Origin: Asparagopsis taxiformis
Lineage: Eukaryota > Rhodophyta > Florideophyceae > Bonnemaisoniales > Bonnemaisoniaceae
DNA: 64,000 nucleotides
NCBI GenBank assembly: GCA_030407315.1
Contig: JALQPE010000775.1
Coordinates: 39,093-103,092, forward strand
Direction of reading: 5' to 3'
Made by a program: the position numbers and the translations under genes. The notes under the pieces were generated by a model. That model was given only the letters and a program-made list of their open reading frames with translations, ran no database searches and had not been told where the DNA came from. Below are positions 60,422 through 64,000 of this stretch, in pieces. Positions within the stretch are counted from its first letter, which is position 1; the number at the start of each line of letters is the position of its first letter.

Positions 60422-61936
60422 TGAACTGTAATGGAAATTTGACATAAATTTGTAATGAATGTAGTAGATTCGTGTATAGAAATATTCATTATCCGTGTTG
60501 TCTCCATGAGGCTACTGATGGATTGACATTTCACCCAAACAAATCCAACGCTCGAGAGTGTCAGTACGAAAGAAGTGTAGCAATGATGGAAGAAGCTTTT
60601 AAATACGTATAACATTATGAATTGAACTCAATGGTAAATCTACGTTTGCGGATAATAATCAGAAAGAGCAACGAAGAAAGAGACCCCCAAAGAACGACAA
60701 TGTCCTTGACGTGACTGACTGGAAAGGTACTCTTCCTTCCTTCCAGCATTGACTACCGATGAGGACCAGGGCTGGAGATTTCTGATGGAGACTATGAATA
60801 GTGGTGAAATGACATAGTAGGAAAGAAACATGGAACAAATGTCATATGTTAAATGAATGCAAAGTCTAGGAGACGAAGACTGGGGAGGGATATCGGCGTA
60901 ATAACTGCACATACTAGAGAGGTCATGCAGTTGAAAAGCACGCGGGTGCATAGAGGTTGGAAAGGCTGGTATTAACAACCTCTATATGTGTTAGGAATAT
61001 TCATAGACAATACAGGAAGAATTATGGAATGAATCGCAATAAACCTGGTGGTGAGGTGAGCTCGAAACGATATTCAAGGAGAATGGGAAGATAGGTTTAG
61101 GAAAAATGAAAATTACCTAACCCAGTGGAATAGAGAACTGGAAAGTAGTGCAGTGATTGAAAATTTTTCTTTGGAATAAAGCACGGATTACAAATAGTGA
61201 AACGCAGGGATGCTCACAAATAGCTATTAATGACGTGCTGCAGTGAAAAAAGCGCACTAATGGTTCCAAAACGTTAAGGGGAATCCAAAGCAGCAATCAG
61301 GGTTTCCAAGTTGTAATAAAAAGAGAATTGCAGTTATAAGCTAATCACAAAAAGATGCAACCTTAATATAGCGCTAGTTGACTACGAAGCGCAAATTAGC
61401 GTCGAAGCCATAGTTTTTTACTTCTTATCACGAATAGAAGTGGACTATAACAGTCTCTACGTATCAGCCGCTAGAACAATAGAAATTTGTTTGAGGCCAA
61501 ACGTATCGAACCTTTCCTGTTTTCATATCCTCTTAGTTCCACACATGTATAAAATCTCTTGTACATTTCATTATGAAGAACTACGGGTAGAAAGCCAGCA
61601 GAGAAGATTGCGACCGGAACATTCTCCAACCATTGTATCTTGTGTTCCAGCCATACGCAAACAATATTAAAGATATTTTAGAAAACAATAATATGTAGTG
61701 TATCACCTTAGGCCGTGTATCAACCACAATGTAATCCTTAGACACTGATGTACCTGTTTCCACATAGCTTCACATAAGCGTAGGTGCTCATTATCCCACT
61801 TTCCGTACTGTCAATATTGGACGGCTTTACAGACGAAGATTCCGGTTTGAAAAATGTACTACGTGGCATGTAGCATACCCATACTACTTTTACATCACGA
61901 AACGGTCTGTATTGAGTCTGAGTTGTACATGTTACG

Positions 61937-61944
61937 TATAAAAT
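61937..61944 (+). promoter_or_regulatory. TATA-like box
   Basis: TATAAAAT 68 bp upstream of the ATG at 62005 of the truncated transposase frame. Confidence 0.5.
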
Positions 61945-62004
61945 GGGGCAGTCTACTTCTAGCAGTTCTGGTTAGTACGGTACTGAGCACTGCACTCCCC
62001 TACA

Positions 62005-62345
62005 ATGGATCGTAACCGAGCCGGATCCTCATCCAATCGTCGTTCTGGACGTCCAAGTCAGCCAGTCTCCCGTCAGACCAGGCATGAAGTTATGACACAA
62101 TCAGTGGCAAAGGTTGTTTTCGATGTCCGTAACTACTTTGAGGGAGAAAAGAATGGAACTATCAAAATGGGGAAAACAAGAGTGGTGGAACGAACTGCCT
62201 TGGCTACCGGTATACACCGCAGTACAGTATCTCGGATCAAGACGTTGCAAGATGTGGAACAGTTTCCAACTGGGTATGATCAGTCTAAAAGGCCCAATCG
62301 GAAGTCTGCAGTACCAGTCGTCTTCGTCCCTATCATTCGTATGTG
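62005..62345 (+). pseudogene. Truncated Tc1/mariner-like transposase N-terminus
   Basis: The frame starts MDRNRAGSSSNRRSG. VAKVVFDVRNYFEGEKNG is followed by the helix-turn-helix RTALATGIHRSTVSRIKT and then KRPNRKSAVPV, the layout of the DNA-binding head of Tc1/mariner-type and related DDE transposases. The frame then enters unrelated CGT-rich sequence and stops at 62400, so the catalytic domain has been lost, probably through insertion of retroelement DNA near 62320-62345. Confidence 0.6.
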
Positions 62346-62875
62346 TGACGCAATTTATTTCGTCGACGCGCGCGCGTTCGCTGCGATTGCGTCGGGATGA
62401 ATTCGCGTGCATCTATCTTAGTTAGTTAGTAAGCGAGCGTACGTGTGGCGTTTTGATTACGTGTCACGGGGCGTGGATGCGAGCGCGTGCGCGCGTACGT
62501 TGCCACGAAACCGCGAGCCCGGTGCCACGTGTAGCACTTTTTACGAATTTCCCTTTTATTTCCCTTTTTGGGTTTTTTATGACGAAAGTCTTTTTCCCAA
62601 ATATTTCCCTTTTTGCGTGCGAGCGAGCGGCCGCCGGCCGGCCACGCAAGGACAGCCTGTCCTGAGTAGTTAGCTACTAATGGTCGTTCAGCTTCGCACC
62701 TTACCAATAAACAGCCAGCATCTTCGCAGCTACGAGTTAAGCGTTTAGCGAATCGCGAGGACCGATTGCGTTGAAACGTTGCGTGCGGGTTGCTCACGAT
62801 CGCCGACGTTCGCGTGCGCGCTGCGCATAAACCGATCGTCGAACCGCGTCGCACCGCGATAGCGCGCGTTGCGTC
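62346..62875. other. CGT-rich retroelement-like fragment
   Basis: The composition matches Gypsy-inner rather than the AT-rich flank, and an AATAAA lies near 62703. Several CCCTTTTTATTTCCC-like runs are present. Likely an LTR fragment of a third retroelement into which the next element was inserted. Confidence 0.4.
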
Positions 62876-63555
62876 TGTGGAACAACGTTAGTTCTAGAAG
62901 TAGCTGGTACGAGCCACGGACACGCTGTCCTTACGAAACGAAACGAACAACGAAACAGTGCCACCCGCTGGTGTTTGACTGTATGTTTGGTAGCAGATAA
63001 AGGATAGGGTAGAGAAGAGGTTAGCAGGTAGACACGGGCGTCACGACGAGCGATCCACGCGTGGACTACGTTAACGAACGAGGTGGCACGTCACCGGAGG
63101 CGCTCTCAACCAAGCCCGTAGGCACTACACGCGATCAGCCTCACGTGTGGCGATGGGTAGGGAGTACGCAGCTCGACGGAGACGAAGCCTCGTTAGGCGA
63201 AAACGTAATACGTAACGTAGAAGTCAGTCGTAGACTAGAGCACGTTGCCCGTTCGTTGTCTTGTCCCCTTTCCCTCCCGGCACGATGCCAATACCTATAT
63301 GGCCACGATGGCATCGCTTTACAGTGTAAACACTGCTCGTAACGTCCCCGAATGGGAAAGGACCTTGTGGGTCACACGTAGGGACCCGTCGGTCCGTTGG
63401 CCGTTGCCAATACGTTCGTCGCACACGTGTGCCGGTTGCGCGCGCGCATGCGCCAGCAATGTTCGTGCATTGCTGTCGCCGGTCGTGTCCGCCGAAATTC
63501 GAATTCCGCGGAAAACGTGAATATTTGCAATTTCGGACTTGCCACGTATACTACA
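62876..63555 (-). repeat. 3' LTR of the third Gypsy-inner-type copy
   Basis: 680 bp, same orientation as 24320-24984. It starts TGTGGAACAACG and ends TATACTACA on the plus strand. It differs from the Gypsy-inner LTRs by substitutions and several small indels near 62945-63010, 63205 and 63240. Confidence 0.9.
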
Positions 63556-64000
63556 CAGCCCCACCCCCACACGTGGGACGTCCCGGCACGCGAGGCCCGT
63601 CAGGACGCGCCTGAGACACGGGGCCGTGGCGCCTCTTCCGGGTACAACTGCGGACGTGGCAGTTGTCCCGAAAAATCTCGTTTAAACGTACGCGGCCCGG
63701 TTGGCTGATCGAATCGCCACGGCGCCGGAGCGCGCGCGTGCGCTCCGTTGAGCTTCGTAATTTGCGTTTGGCAGGTCGTCTGCAGCGGGGGAGGGTTAGC
63801 GTTAAGCACCTCCCCAACATTTTTTTTTGTTGTGGCGTCTACCCGTCGGGTGTCGTAAGGCTTACGTAGCCCGTGACTTTCGATTTCGCGGCGGCGCGTG
63901 CCCGTTGGCGAGGTTCGTAACACACGCAATTATTCGGCAAAGCGGCGGGCGTGTAGCGGCGGCTTTTCACTGCGAGTGGTACGTTAACCTCGATCGTAGA
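62876..64000 (-). mobile_element. Third Gypsy-inner copy, lacking the antisense gene, cut by the window end
   Basis: The LTR at 62876-63555 is followed by the same polypurine tract (63556-63568) and the same inner sequence as Gypsy-inner 24985-25175. It then jumps at 63742-63747 (GCTCCG) directly to the sequence equivalent to 27903 onward. The 2727 bp that hold the antisense ORF in Gypsy-inner are absent. Several indels in the LTR show that this copy is older or from a related subfamily. The coding part lies outside the window. Confidence 0.9.

Larger units (their letters stand above)
59556..61936. other. AT-rich region without firm genes
   Basis: Includes two strong hairpins (59796-59833 and 59895-59921), a doubtful ORF at 60071-60421 and long AT-rich spacer with nothing recognised. 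Confidence 0.45.

Noticed and set aside
1..64000. CRISPR arrays, bacterial operons, ribosome-binding sites
   Set aside because: The tandem repeats have no spacer structure, and gene layout and signals are eukaryotic.

Overview
This window is nuclear DNA of a eukaryote. It contains chromodomain-bearing Ty3/gypsy retrotransposons, DNA transposons, a SET-domain protein, secreted and multi-span membrane proteins, TATA boxes 60-100 bp upstream of start codons, and AATAAA signals. Most host-type genes appear as single uninterrupted frames, so the genome looks intron-poor. Together with a vanadium-haloperoxidase-like gene, this fits a florideophyte red alga of the Chondrus kind. That assignment is inference; no rRNA or organelle marker is present.

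Layout. 1-0.7 kb: GGA-rich tandem repeat with a perfect palindrome. 0.72-4.9 kb: a unit bounded by about 190-bp terminal inverted repeats. Its single intact ORF fuses a beta-class amino-DNA-methyltransferase to a SET domain, and this is the most striking object in the window. 5.1-10.5 kb: a coiled-coil protein gene with a broken 5' part, convergent with an intact Plavaka/KDZ-type transposase. 11-13.5 kb: tandem repeats, hairpins and a solo LTR. 14.3-16.8 kb: a decayed copy of a block that recurs at 46.3-48.35 kb. 19.7-20.6 kb: a probable mRNA-export adaptor and a small unknown ORF. 21.2-21.9 kb: a dead PIF/Harbinger-like transposase.

21.97-43.05 kb: an old, broken chromovirus (Gypsy-outer). 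Its gag is split by a very young chromovirus (Gypsy-inner, 24320-37798) with a 5-bp target duplication and LTRs that differ by one base. Gypsy-inner has intact gag and pol on the minus strand, joined by a -1 frameshift signal, and an extra 742-residue ORF in antisense between pol and the 3' LTR. A third copy enters at 62876. It lacks exactly the segment holding the antisense gene, with a 6-bp microhomology at the breakpoint. Both gypsy lineages share the primer-binding site and the slippery heptamer GGGAAAC.

43.2-44.3 kb: a broken unknown gene. 45.4-45.9 kb: a MITE-like element. 46.3-56.2 kb: host genes, dominated by a dispersed family of four-helix membrane proteins (four intact members here plus the pseudogene at 15.4 kb) and a large N-glycosylated membrane protein. 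58.0-59.6 kb: a secreted vanadium-haloperoxidase/PAP2-fold protein whose metal-site residues are largely replaced. 59.6-62.9 kb: hairpins, AT-rich spacer and a truncated transposase.

Coordinates of repeat ends were aligned by eye and may be off by a few bases. Family calls rest on motifs recognised by reading, without database searches.
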